From JBAYNW01 sp041678605 (GTDB lineage: Bacteria > Cyanobacteriota > Vampirovibrionia > Gastranaerophilales > Gastranaerophilaceae): a stretch of DNA of 64,000 nt. The stretch is from contig JBAYNW010000007.1 of the NCBI GenBank assembly GCA_041678605.1, positions 10,783 to 74,782 of the forward strand. Reading direction: 5' to 3'. The notes under the pieces are model-generated. The model was given only the letters and a program-made list of their open reading frames with translations. It was not told where the DNA came from and made no database searches. This document shows, piece by piece, positions 8,790-16,590 of the stretch (positions are counted from its first letter, which is position 1; each line of letters starts with the position of its first letter). A program made the position numbers and the translations under genes.

Positions 8790-9371
8790 TTAATTAATCT
8801 CCTTTTCTTGCCATTCTTTGACCAGTTTGTAAAACGTATTAATTTTTAGGTTTAATCTTTTCATTGCTTCCCTGCCGGTAATGCTCCGGTTTTTCCAAAG
8901 CGAATAAACTTCTGCAAAATTATTCGGTGGTGCAATTTCTTTTCGACCTTTGTATTTTCCGGCTCTTTTTGCAATTGCAATACCTTCTTTTTGCCGTTCC
9001 AAAAGGTTTGTGCGTTCAAATTCATAAATTGCTCCAATCATTGTTAACATAAGCTTACCTGTCGGGGTATTTGTGTCTAAATTTTCTTTCAGGCTTATAA
9101 GCTTAATGTTTTTTGAGTTTAATTTTTCTACAATCTCAAGCAAGTCCTTTGTACTTCGGGCAATACGGGAAAAGTCCTTAATGTAGATTACATCGTCTTC
9201 CCTTATGTATTCCATCATCGCCTGAAACTCGGGGCGATTAGTGTCTTTAGCACTTACCTTTTCAACAAAAAACTTGTCGATGCCGTATTTTTCAACGGCT
9301 TCTTTTTGTCTTTCATCGTGTTGTTCAGCTGTGCTGACTCGTATGTAGGCTATATTTTTGCCTGTATTCAT
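8790..9371 (-). CDS. serine recombinase (resolvase/invertase family)
   Basis: This 193-aa small serine recombinase has nucleophile S13 within AYIRVSTAEQ, the resolvase core with DDVIYIKDFSRIARS (about 75-89), the E-helix region GKLMLTMIGAIYEFER (about 104-119) and a C-terminal helix-turn-helix (about 150-190). Length is typical. GGAG lies 8 bases before the ATG. It is directly upstream of, and probably co-transcribed with, the tyrosine integrase. It may resolve or invert element DNA; the near-palindrome at 9399-9414 in front of it could be its own binding site. Confidence 0.93.
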   Translation of the reverse strand: MNTGKNIAYIRVSTAEQHDERQKEAVEKYGIDKFFVEKVSAKDTNRPEFQAMMEYIREDDVIYIKDFSRIARSTKDLLEIVEKLNSKNIKLISLKENLDTNTPTGKLMLTMIGAIYEFERTNLLERQKEGIAIAKRAGKYKGRKEIAPPNNFAEVYSLWKNRSITGREAMKRLNLKINTFYKLVKEWQEKEIN

Positions 9372-9713
9372 TGTTGGTTCTCCGTTTCGGGTGCTTTCAT
9401 CGTCCTAAAACGATAATATATTTTCATTCAGAAGTAAAGCTTTCACAAATACTTATTTGATAATTCTTAATATGAACTTTTAACAAACGCTTTTGAGCCA
9501 TTTTCTGCATTTTGTTTAGGTTAAAATCTATTTAAACTTTATTATTTTAACTATTGCTATATAATAAATACTCGTCTGCTTTCAATGTTGCAAAAACCAT
9601 CTTTATTACAATTATCTTTGCCGTTTTTTAATTAAGTTTTTGTAAAAATAAATCCAAAGTTGCGTTTAGCTATTTACTCGAGTTACAACTTCAAACTTAT
9701 TTCGCCTACTCGA
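9372..9713. other. 342-bp AT-rich gap with a short palindrome before the resolvase
   Basis: No coding frame with a ribosome site is seen on either strand. The one clear structure is ATCGT-cctaaa-ACGAT at 9399-9414, 28 bp upstream of the resolvase ATG and placed where an operator or recombinase subsite could be. The rest is AT-rich without obvious repeats and probably holds the promoter of the recombinase pair. Confidence 0.5.
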
Positions 9714-10247
9714 TTAAAAAAGATTAGGCTTATATTTTTCATATTCAGTCTTGAAATCGAAATCATTCAAAATACCTTTTTCATCATATTCAACGAATCT
9801 TAATTCCGACTTTTGATGCATTGTATAAGCTACATATTTTTCGGGCGTCTCGATGACCGGATAGTGCCTTGAAACAACCTTATTAGCCATATCGGGATGA
9901 CGTTTTCGATGACGATTATTGATATTGTGAACAACCATCTTTGAAAGCTTACAAACTTTCTCAGATTTCAAAAGAATATGGAGATGCGGTGCGATCTTTT
10001 TGGCAGGATGACCAAGCCGGTATTTGTCCATAAAAACAACTTTAGGTCGACCACGCTTCCCGTTTTTTCGCAAACTCGGATATGCATTGCGAATATTATA
10101 TTCGCTAATGCATATCACAGCCTTGCAACTTATATTATTTTGCCTTGCGGCTCTGTCGATATATTTTGCAATGGTGTTTGCTTCTTTTTCGGCTTCCGAT
10201 TTTGTACTGAACTTGAATTGATGTTCAATGCGGTATAAATCTGACAT
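9714..10247 (-). CDS. HUH-like replication/relaxase protein of the mobile element (tentative)
   Basis: The 177-aa protein is basic. It has H-L-H in the context APHLHILLKSE (about residues 85-95), the pattern of the metal-binding HUH motif in rolling-circle Rep proteins and relaxases, and a later tyrosine-rich helix (YVAYTMHQKS, about 139-148) that could carry the nucleophile. Short length suggests a minimal nuclease without helicase. The start has AGGTGTAAAG directly upstream. It is the last gene of the operon 11190-9714, after an excisionase-like gene and an unknown gene, as in integrative elements. Function is inferred from one short motif plus context. Confidence 0.5.
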   Translation of the reverse strand: MSDLYRIEHQFKFSTKSEAEKEANTIAKYIDRAARQNNISCKAVICISEYNIRNAYPSLRKNGKRGRPKVVFMDKYRLGHPAKKIAPHLHILLKSEKVCKLSKMVVHNINNRHRKRHPDMANKVVSRHYPVIETPEKYVAYTMHQKSELRFVEYDEKGILNDFDFKTEYEKYKPNLF

Positions 10248-10255
10248 CTTTACAC

Positions 10256-11002
10256 CTATAAATCAGAAAAATCAGTTTCATAAAATTTGTCAATAGAATT
10301 TACAAATGATACCAGCTTAGGCTTTGATTCTTCTTTTAAAAATGTTTTTAATTCATAGGTCCATACATAAGTTCTTATTGATTCGTTTTCAAAATTAAAT
10401 ACATGAAATATTGCTTTTACTGTTGAATTATTCTGCATTCTTCTACTTATGCCGTATTGAACATCAAACTTAAAGTAAAAATCTATTAAATCGCCGTCTA
10501 CTAGGTTTTCTTTGAAAGATGAATCTTCATACAGCAAATTTAATACATTGATTTTTGAACCGAAAGTTTCTAAAAAATATATTGGATCGGTTTCCTCTAT
10601 TTCATTTACCAATTTAATGAGTTTTTTATTAATAGAATGTCTTCCTGGATTCTTTCTGAAATATAATTTTGGATTTTCAAATATGGGATTATCTAAACAA
10701 TAATCAATATTTTCTATATTTTCATCATCTATGTATTCAAAGACATTAAAAGGACCATCTAAATCAATATCCATATCGTATGTAATCCACATTAATTTAC
10801 TTAGAGCTTTGTAACCAAATAAAGTTTTAAAATTTTTCTTTTGTTTTATTGATAAATGTAAAATGCGATTTGCTAATAATATTACTTTTTGGATAGCAAC
10901 ATCTTCTGTAATACTATATCCGGGCAAGTAAAAATTTTTATAATGAGCATTTTCACTTATTCTTTGAAGCTCTTCTGCACTTATTTTTTGTTTTTCGTTC
11001 AT
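10256..11002 (-). CDS. unknown 248-aa protein of the mobile element operon
   Basis: No family is recognised. It is a soluble, acidic protein rich in Asn, Ile and Phe, without membrane segments or visible catalytic motifs. Its ATG overlaps the stop of the excisionase-like gene (ATGA at 10999-11002), and the HUH-like gene follows 8 bp after its stop, so all three are translationally linked. The position suggests a replication, mobilisation or cargo role for the element. Confidence 0.75.
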   Translation of the reverse strand: MNEKQKISAEELQRISENAHYKNFYLPGYSITEDVAIQKVILLANRILHLSIKQKKNFKTLFGYKALSKLMWITYDMDIDLDGPFNVFEYIDDENIENIDYCLDNPIFENPKLYFRKNPGRHSINKKLIKLVNEIEETDPIYFLETFGSKINVLNLLYEDSSFKENLVDGDLIDFYFKFDVQYGISRRMQNNSTVKAIFHVFNFENESIRTYVWTYELKTFLKEESKPKLVSFVNSIDKFYETDFSDL

Positions 11003-11190
11003 TGTTGACCGCCTTTCGATTGAGTATGCTTATTAATCCATTCATCTAAAGCCGATTGAGATACTCTTTTCAATCGACCTATCTTTAAAACAGGGAAGTC
11101 GGGGCGTCTGAGAATAGAATAAATCGTATTTCGTCCGACGCCGAGAATCGCCGCTACTTCCATCGGCTTAAAAATGGTATCATTTTCCAT
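10999..11190 (-). CDS. excisionase-like helix-turn-helix protein (AlpA/Xis type)
   Basis: A 63-aa winged-helix DNA-binding protein of the excisionase/MerR-like HTH_17 family. Key features are EVAAILGVGRNTIYSILRR (recognition helix region) and PVLKIGRLKRVSQSALDEWI, the typical C-terminal wing. The ATG at 11190 is chosen over a longer frame beginning at 11271 because GAGG lies 7 bases upstream and the family begins right at this residue. Such proteins direct excision or regulate integrative-element genes. It heads the three-gene operon and the inverted repeat at 11380-11418 lies upstream as a possible binding site. Confidence 0.85.
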   Translation of the reverse strand: MENDTIFKPMEVAAILGVGRNTIYSILRRPDFPVLKIGRLKRVSQSALDEWINKHTQSKGGQQ

Positions 11191-11369
11191 TTTTTCCTCG
11201 CTTTCATCTTTTGTAATGTACTGGAAGCACTTAACGTATTTTTTGTTTATAAAGGCTTTAATACTGTTCAAATGCTTTCATTATGTATCATTTACGATGT
11301 TTAATTTTTTGTGTATATCCATAAAAAACAGAGCCTAAACGCAATAAAATCAATATTCTAAAAATCTGT

Positions 11370-11418
11370 ATTGAAACAGATTGAAACCTGTTAAGAATAA
11401 ATTGAAGCAGGTTTCAAT
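11370..11418. repeat. inverted and direct repeat upstream of the element operon
   Basis: ATTGAAACCTG (11380-11390) and CAGGTTTCAAT (11408-11418) form a perfect 11-bp inverted repeat with a 17-nt spacer. ATTGAAAC also occurs just before (11370-11377), giving a direct repeat with 10-bp period. It sits in the gap between the excisionase-like operon and the 335-aa gene. It could be an operator, excisionase site or nicking origin. Confidence 0.7.
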
Positions 11419-11522
11419 AGAAACAATAGAATTGTCTCTAAATTATTAATAATAGACATGCAAATAATTACTTAATGGCTTTTAAAATGGAATTTTTGAT
11501 GCTAATTAATCTTAAAAATTGA

Positions 11523-12530
11523 TTAATAAACAATTTCCCCTCTGTTGATTGCATAGTAAGTTTCTTTATTTTTAGACTGAATACCTATAATAAATTTAAA
11601 TTTTTTATCTTTAAAAAATTCATTTCTTATTTTTTTATTAATGTTGGATACCATTGTTTTTTTCTCAATTCCAAACTCTTCTGTTTTATTGAAAAGCTTT
11701 AAGACCAAATCATATTGTTCCGGTGTAAGCTCTACTTTATTTCCAGCTAATTGAATATAAGGTTTTTGGTAAGATTCATTGAGAACATAACGAAGAGGAA
11801 ATTTCAACCGCATTTTTTTGTTAGCTTTTGTTGATGGTATTGAGTGTTGAATGGTAAGCTGTTTCGCCAAAATACTATAAATCACGTCAGGATGTTCTAA
11901 TAATGAAATATTAATTTCTAAAACAACATTTCCTATTGCTTTAAATCCTCCTCGTTTCATTTCACAAGAATTAATTTTAATTAATTTTTTATATTTAGGA
12001 TGAAAATATATATCTAAAATGAATTCTGATAGCCTTATTCTTTCATCTGCTAATAAATCAGGTTTATTCGGAAACCTATTATTTTTAAGAAGTCGATAAC
12101 TATATAGAACAATTCCTGTTTGCTTGAAACCATGAGATAACTTATAGAGAACGTCTCTCATATAATCTAAATTTTTCATATAAGGGAAATAATTAACAAA
12201 TTTATAAGGTTGAAGCTTCCCTTTTTTATATAAATTCATATAATTTTGTAAGAATTCTTTTAATTTTTTCCTTGCATCTATTGTACTTTGAAGAGTAATT
12301 ATGCTTTTGTCTCCGGCATCAGAAATAATTATAATGTCTTTAAGTTTTATATCATCCAAATATTGCTCAAAATAAGGGGAAAACGGCTGTAGCTCTGGTT
12401 TGCGTTCCTCTCCAGTTCCGTCTATGTTATCTCCTTCATCCCACCAGTAATCTTTTTCTATTTCAATAGGTTTGTTTTCAATCAGCAGGGTTGTAAATAT
12501 TTCAATTATAAAAGATTTAATGTATTTCAT
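11523..12530 (-). CDS. unknown 335-aa protein
   Basis: No family is recognised. It is a soluble, Lys/Ile/Tyr-rich protein with an acidic, Trp-containing N-terminal segment (DYWWDEGDNIDGTGEE, about 27-42) and a C-terminal part (about 255-335) whose helix pattern, LTPEQYDLVLKLFNK followed by basic residues and a beta hairpin, could be a winged-helix DNA-binding domain. GAGGA precedes the start at a long 11-base spacing. It stands alone between the inverted repeat at 11.4 kb and a 481-bp gap. Possibly mobile-element cargo or regulator. Confidence 0.65.
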   Translation of the reverse strand: MKYIKSFIIEIFTTLLIENKPIEIEKDYWWDEGDNIDGTGEERKPELQPFSPYFEQYLDDIKLKDIIIISDAGDKSIITLQSTIDARKKLKEFLQNYMNLYKKGKLQPYKFVNYFPYMKNLDYMRDVLYKLSHGFKQTGIVLYSYRLLKNNRFPNKPDLLADERIRLSEFILDIYFHPKYKKLIKINSCEMKRGGFKAIGNVVLEINISLLEHPDVIYSILAKQLTIQHSIPSTKANKKMRLKFPLRYVLNESYQKPYIQLAGNKVELTPEQYDLVLKLFNKTEEFGIEKKTMVSNINKKIRNEFFKDKKFKFIIGIQSKNKETYYAINRGEIVY

Positions 12531-13011
12531 CCTGATTTTTCCTCATGTATGTAATTATGGTAACTCAGGCGACTATAAATACATCAGTCAATAGGGATTT
12601 TTAAAGAATAATTTTCGCTGTGCAGGTATAAAGGAATAATTGTCCCTTGTCTGTATCGCAGGCTTAAAAATGAGCGTTTTGAGTGTTCGAGGTACAAAAC
12701 TACTACAAGAATTTTTCAAGCCACTTAAACGCCATTTATAGCATCTAATAAAAAAAATCAGACTCCAAAATGCCTGTATTTACTGTATTTTGAAATCAGA
12801 CTTTAAGCTCGTTTAAGGAATCTTTGCTATTTTTCCTCAATATTAATTTTTTGATTATTTTTATATTTTTACTGTAAAATACTATCCAAAACGGTTGTAT
12901 TAATTGTAAAAATGGTTCTGCATTTTGGCTTGTACAGAGTATCTCTGCGAATTCTACTATAATTTGGTTTAAATTATTTTTTCTTATTTTTTATATTTTT
13001 AATGGAAAAAT
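12531..13011. other. 481-bp non-coding gap containing a repeat copy
   Basis: No credible gene is seen. It contains one copy (12677-12736) of a roughly 60-bp sequence repeated at 15519-15580. A TATAAT (12958-12963) occurs near the right end, but without a -35 at a normal distance. AT-rich, with T-runs. Confidence 0.5.
12677..12736 (+). repeat. imperfect 60-bp direct repeat, copy A
   Basis: It shares a 17-bp identical core (GCCACTTAAACGCCATT, 12720-12736) and an imperfectly conserved left part with copy B at 15519-15580. The pair encloses the XRE regulator, the 118-aa gene, a methyltransferase and two small membrane proteins. It may be a recombination site or a mobile repeat. Confidence 0.7.
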
Positions 13012-13224
13012 TTATTTAAAAGTAGAAAAGAACTCTGCAACCGAAATTTCAAATCCTTTACATAATGCCTCAACCGTAGACATCTTAATGTCTCTTTGAG
13101 CATTCTCCGCATACGCAACACAACTCTTGGATAATTCTGATTGCCAAGCAAGTTTTTCTGCCGTCAAAGAATGCTCTTTCCTCAATTCCTTTATACGTTT
13201 TGCAATTTTCTCATTAATGCTCAT
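13012..13224 (-). CDS. XRE-family helix-turn-helix regulator (copy 1)
   Basis: A 70-aa Cro/CI-type repressor: IAKRIKELRKEHSLTAEKLA, then SELSKSCVAYAENAQRD (recognition helix), then STVEALCKGFEISVAEFF. The ATG at 13224 is chosen because GGAGG sits 8 bases upstream and the protein then matches its paralogue at 19449-19661 end to end. It is divergent from the 118-aa gene. The 90-bp gap between them carries sequence motifs also found beside the paralogue (13252-13264 and 13291-13308), so it probably autoregulates and controls the neighbour. Confidence 0.92.
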   Translation of the reverse strand: MSINEKIAKRIKELRKEHSLTAEKLAWQSELSKSCVAYAENAQRDIKMSTVEALCKGFEISVAEFFSTFK

Positions 13225-13251
13225 AGTTAATACCTCCATGTTGATACCTTT

Positions 13252-13264
13252 ACTTTAATACCAA
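13252..13264 (+). promoter_or_regulatory. candidate XRE operator, motif ACTTTARTACCAA (copy 1)
   Basis: ACTTTAATACCAA here recurs as ACTTTAGTACCAA on the minus strand at 19398-19410, next to the paralogous XRE gene. It is part of a small palindrome (ACTTT-aatacc-AAAGT). Both copies lie in the divergent promoter gap next to the regulator gene. Confidence 0.5.
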
Positions 13265-13290
13265 AGTAAGTTATAATAATTCACAACGTT

Positions 13291-13308
13291 GGTATTAATA
13301 TCGTGAAT
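13291..13308 (+). promoter_or_regulatory. 18-bp motif shared with the pilin promoter region
   Basis: GGTATTAATATCGTGAAT here is identical to the minus strand at 19354-19371, where its right half overlaps the GTG start of the pilin-like gene. Here it lies 23 bp before the 118-aa gene. An 18-bp identity beside two XRE paralogues suggests a common regulatory site or a shared duplicated segment. Confidence 0.5.
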
Positions 13309-13330
13309 ATAAAAAATAAAGGAGGTTAAA

Positions 13331-13687
13331 ATGTTTAAAATTGAAGAAAAGTTTAATTCTACAGAGGGTTTGTACAAGTATTTGCTTAAGAATATTGATT
13401 TTATTGGCAAATCAATAGGGGTTCAAATTCAAAAACCACTAAAAGATAATCCTTTTTGTATTACAGGTAAAGAAAAAATTACAGAGCGGAATATTTTATT
13501 TTTTGCATCAAAAAGCGAATTCCCTGAAAATTTAGGTGAATTAATTGCACTGGCGGGTGCTTTTGATGTTGATATTATTGTTTATTTCGCACCCAAACTA
13601 AACCCGTCCCAGCTTGATGCATTAAACTGGCTTAAAAAAATCTGTAATGATGATACTCAATTCATTATCAGTGAAGTGGATTTTTAG
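13331..13687 (+). CDS. 118-aa protein resembling a nuclease-fold N-terminal domain
   Basis: GGAGG precedes the ATG. The sequence has the pattern of the PD-(D/E)XK-like small domain found in DUF4268-type and related proteins: ELIALAGAFDVDIIVYFAPK followed by QLDALNWLKKI and a final beta strand. That family compares with restriction-like enzymes, but the short length and lack of an evident catalytic D...ExK make it likely inactive or only a binding domain. It is divergent from the XRE regulator and is the likely regulated gene of that pair. Confidence 0.6.
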   Translation: MFKIEEKFNSTEGLYKYLLKNIDFIGKSIGVQIQKPLKDNPFCITGKEKITERNILFFASKSEFPENLGELIALAGAFDVDIIVYFAPKLNPSQLDALNWLKKICNDDTQFIISEVDF

Positions 13688-13691
13688 AATT

Positions 13692-13736
13692 AAAAAAAAC
13701 AGACAGATGAACGTTATTTACTCACCTGCCTGTTTT
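13692..13736 (-). terminator. rho-independent terminator of the methyltransferase gene
   Basis: Read on the minus strand, AAAACAGGCAGGTGA pairs with TCATCTGTCTGTTTT through G-U wobbles, followed by a run of eight T. It lies just past the methyltransferase stop. The wobble pattern shows that the minus strand is the functional one. Confidence 0.8.
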
Positions 13737-13748
13737 AAATATGAGTTT

Positions 13749-14480
13749 TTACTTCCGTTTGGCGATTATTGCTATAAGATTCATATATTTGCCAGCTCCG
13801 GCCTCCATTGAAAGTCTGTCATTTGCAGAATATTCAACATATTCATTATCGCAGGCAAGCCAATCATTCCAGCATTCTTCAAAACATTGCATTTCCTGAA
13901 TTGATTCGATTGTTATTTCGTTGGATTTACTCAAAAGCTCTTTCCACCAAGGGATAGAATGAAAAGTTTTAAAAATTTCATCTTTTACTTTTTCCCAAGA
14001 TAACATCATTTCATCAGGAAGTACGCCGTTGAGCTCTTTTTTAACTCCCGGAAAAGCTATAGCAATTGTACCGTCTTTTTTGACCAACGGTGCTATTTTT
14101 GTATCCATAAATTCCGGCTCGGTTCCGGAGTAATGGTAGGAATCTATACTTACAATCGCATCAAAATATTCATTTGCATAAGGTAAATCTATTGCATCTG
14201 CGTGTATCGGAATAATTTGATTTTCCAAGCCCATTGATTTAAAGGTTTTGTAATTTTGGCTTGCACTAATCCATAAATCAGTTGCAAAGACTTGTACGCC
14301 GAATTCTTTTGCAAGTAATATTGAAGTTAAGCCCCTTCCGCAGCCTAAATCCAAAACCCGCATATCTTTTTCAAGTTTAACCGATTGTAAAAGTTCTTCA
14401 AGCATTTTCATGCTGTTAGGACCCATCAAATTTTCTTCGATGAATTTTTTATCATATTTATTGCTTTTTATAAATTCCAT
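13749..14480 (-). CDS. class I SAM-dependent methyltransferase
   Basis: A 243-aa Rossmann methyltransferase of the Methyltransf_11/25 type. Motif I is VLDLGCGRG (about 42-50), the acidic ribose-binding residue lies in VFATDLW, and FDAIVSIDSYHY is the post-motif region. GGAG lies 9 bases before the ATG. Substrate is unknown; the Trp-rich C-terminal part (residues 170-215) probably forms the substrate lid. It is a single-gene unit with its own terminator. A small-molecule target is more likely than DNA because no NPPY-type motif is present. Confidence 0.88.
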   Translation of the reverse strand: MEFIKSNKYDKKFIEENLMGPNSMKMLEELLQSVKLEKDMRVLDLGCGRGLTSILLAKEFGVQVFATDLWISASQNYKTFKSMGLENQIIPIHADAIDLPYANEYFDAIVSIDSYHYSGTEPEFMDTKIAPLVKKDGTIAIAFPGVKKELNGVLPDEMMLSWEKVKDEIFKTFHSIPWWKELLSKSNEITIESIQEMQCFEECWNDWLACDNEYVEYSANDRLSMEAGAGKYMNLIAIIAKRK

Positions 14481-14583
14481 TGTTTTTCTCCTTTGTTGTA
14501 ATAATCTTGTTTTTTACAGAAAAACAGCACAAAATTTCGGTTATTTTATTGTTTGATAATCTGTAAAAATTTAAAAGTAAATC

Positions 14584-14605
14584 ACAGACAAAATACTTTG
14601 TCTGT
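14584..14605. repeat. perfect short hairpin upstream of the methyltransferase
   Basis: ACAGACAAA-atac-TTTGTCTGT, a 9-bp perfect stem with A-run to the right. It lies between the methyltransferase start and the 91-aa gene stop; on the minus strand a T-run precedes rather than follows it. It may be an operator or a weak terminator. Confidence 0.5.
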
Positions 14606-14710
14606 AAAAAATGTTCAACTAAGAACTTACTTTAAGATTATCTTACAATATCCATCAATTACCTTTTGCTTACCTTATCAGTATAAACTATTGAGCTGAA
14701 TTTATCAAGC

Positions 14711-14986
14711 CTATGCCTTTTTTAAAATAATCTTTTTCCAAATCTTTTTAGTCATAATTATGCCAAGTATAAAATAGCCGACACCAGCTATTAACAGACA
14801 AATTGAGGAAAATTGGTCAACCATAAATTTAGTTCCTAAAGAATTTATTAGCCAATCTCTGGCATTGTTTATTACTGGTGGCATATTAATATAGAAATAC
14901 AACCCCCAAATTAAATATGCCACCCCGAAGGCGGAATGAAGCAGACCATATAATAACAAAATTGTTTTATCAAATATTTTTACCAT
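14711..14986 (-). CDS. small multi-helix membrane protein
   Basis: The 91-aa protein has about two to three hydrophobic segments (about 8-33, 55-78), with a short polar loop between. GGGGGTAAA immediately precedes the ATG, a strong ribosome site. The upstream 114-aa membrane protein gene ends 14 bp before it, so both are likely one operon. No family is recognised. The first helix (LLYGLLHSAFGVAYLIWGLY) and second helix (ICLLIAGVGYFILGIIM) are Gly- and aromatic-rich, like small transporter or holin-type proteins. Confidence 0.75.
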   Translation of the reverse strand: MVKIFDKTILLLYGLLHSAFGVAYLIWGLYFYINMPPVINNARDWLINSLGTKFMVDQFSSICLLIAGVGYFILGIIMTKKIWKKIILKKA

Positions 14987-15000
14987 TTTACCCCCTGTTC

Positions 15001-15345
15001 CTAATTGTTGATATAGCTGTTATCAAGCTTGAACATTGTATAAGTTCCCCGTAAATCTTTAGGTTGAGGCTCAGTTTCGATTTTAGCTGTATATGCTTTT
15101 TTAATCTTATCAAGGAACTTAAACTCAGCTTTTCCTTTTATTGCCATTTCAAAAGCTCCGATTATTCCGCCTGGAACAAACGCAAAACTGCAAAAAATCA
15201 TCGGTATGCCAACAATAATTCCGATAACCGTTGCACAAAACAAAATCCCGACAAAAAACAGCAATAGCCCTGTTAAAGCTATGCCTAATCCGAAGATTGC
15301 TCCGAATATCCTTACTAACACGTTGTCAATAGTTTCTTTTCTCAT
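15001..15345 (-). CDS. small membrane protein with central hydrophobic hairpin
   Basis: The 114-aa protein has long hydrophobic segments (about 13-60) of FGAIFGLGIALTGLLLFF type followed by a second helix, and then a soluble tail. The ATG at 15345 is used because AGAGG lies upstream and MRKETIDNVLVRIF is a natural N-terminus; a longer frame to 15432 begins in unlikely sequence. It is the first gene of a two-gene membrane operon with 14711-14986. No family is recognised. Confidence 0.7.
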   Translation of the reverse strand: MRKETIDNVLVRIFGAIFGLGIALTGLLLFFVGILFCATVIGIIVGIPMIFCSFAFVPGGIIGAFEMAIKGKAEFKFLDKIKKAYTAKIETEPQPKDLRGTYTMFKLDNSYINN

Positions 15346-15518
15346 ATATATAACCTCTTTCAGCACTAAAACGATATACTTCGTATCATAAACTATTTTT
15401 TGCAGAAGGCAACCAAAACGCAGATATATCAAGAAAAATTAATTTTATATCATCTGCAATGCTGATAGGACAAATAAAATAATTGTTTTCAAGGGCTATC
15501 GAAGCCATAATACGAAAC

Positions 15519-15580
15519 TTTTGAGGCTGTAGAGGTATAAAAACTACCACAAGTAATTTTCATGCCACTTAAACGCCATT
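15519..15580 (+). repeat. imperfect 60-bp direct repeat, copy B
   Basis: Partner of 12677-12736. The identical 17-bp core lies at 15564-15580. Here the core is also part of a stem: ATGCCACT (15563-15570) pairs with AGTGGCAT downstream, followed by a T-run. This stem could act as the terminator between the AbiE pair and the membrane operon. Confidence 0.7.
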
Positions 15581-15624
15581 ATTACCAGTGGCATTTTTAT
15601 AAATAAAACTTAAACCAAAGAAAA

Positions 15625-16590
15625 CTATAATTCTTGCACAAACTTAATAATTTGATTAACCATAATTTGAAAATCAGTTTGCTCTTTATAATAAAGTCCC
15701 GATTCATTTTTATATCGGGCTTCTAAGCGTGCAATTTCTGAAGAATTTGCCGTTAATGCTTCGCAAGTTTTGATGGATTCCAATGTAGAAGGCTCTTTTA
15801 TCCCATAATATTTTTTTGAATTAATCGAAATATCTTCCAAGATTTCTTTTATTTCATTCGGACTACTTTTTAAATTCTGAATTTCTTCTAATTTAATAAG
15901 GTTGTATAAATCATAATAATGCCTTGTTGCTTCAACTATTTTTCCTTTGTTGTATGAATTTTTTATAGCTTCCAACTTTTCTAAAAATATTCTTTCAGGT
16001 CCTAAAACTTGCAAGCTAAAAGGAATAATATCTTCTTTATAATCCAATAATTCAGAAGGAACCTGATTGCCAAAATGTGAAAGAATTGTTGAAGCTACAA
16101 ACGAGTTCATTTCTTTTTTCATTGTAGGATATGAACCGCCTCTATATCCGGGCTCAAGCAGAATTTCTCTTTTTATAAATTCAGGAATATCCTTATTATA
16201 AAATCCGGCATATTTATAATAAAAATTGCCACCGATTACATCTTTTTCAAGATCGGTTGAATTTTCTATGACAAAATCAATTCCGTTAATCGAATCAACA
16301 AAGTTTACAAATTCTTTTAATCTTTTTATCATATCGCTTCGGTGTTTTGACTTTGTTGTTAAAAGAATGTCAATGTCTTCCGAGAACCTTCCAAAGTCCT
16401 CAAACCAAATTTTAGATAAAGAAGTTCCGCCTTTAAAAATAAATTCATTGGCAAATTCTGACGAAGCCAATTCTCTCAAGATTCTTGTAACCCAATAATC
16501 TTTTTCAATCACACCAATGCTCAAACCCATTTTTTCAGAGGTTTGTTTTAAAAACAAATTAAATTGTTCGTGCTCGTTTAGGTATTTCAT
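15625..16590 (-). CDS. AbiEii/AbiGii-type nucleotidyltransferase toxin
   Basis: A 321-aa nucleotidyltransferase of the AbiEii family. The fold signature is KGGTSLSK (about 53-60) and SEDIDILL (D72-x-D74), the metal-binding residues. Family members (AbiEii, MenT) transfer nucleotides to RNA or tRNA and arrest growth during phage infection. The start overlaps the last 32 bases of the upstream antitoxin-like gene, typical for AbiEi-AbiEii pairs. Full length with intact motif, so probably active. Confidence 0.92.
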   Translation of the reverse strand: MKYLNEHEQFNLFLKQTSEKMGLSIGVIEKDYWVTRILRELASSEFANEFIFKGGTSLSKIWFEDFGRFSEDIDILLTTKSKHRSDMIKRLKEFVNFVDSINGIDFVIENSTDLEKDVIGGNFYYKYAGFYNKDIPEFIKREILLEPGYRGGSYPTMKKEMNSFVASTILSHFGNQVPSELLDYKEDIIPFSLQVLGPERIFLEKLEAIKNSYNKGKIVEATRHYYDLYNLIKLEEIQNLKSSPNEIKEILEDISINSKKYYGIKEPSTLESIKTCEALTANSSEIARLEARYKNESGLYYKEQTDFQIMVNQIIKFVQEL

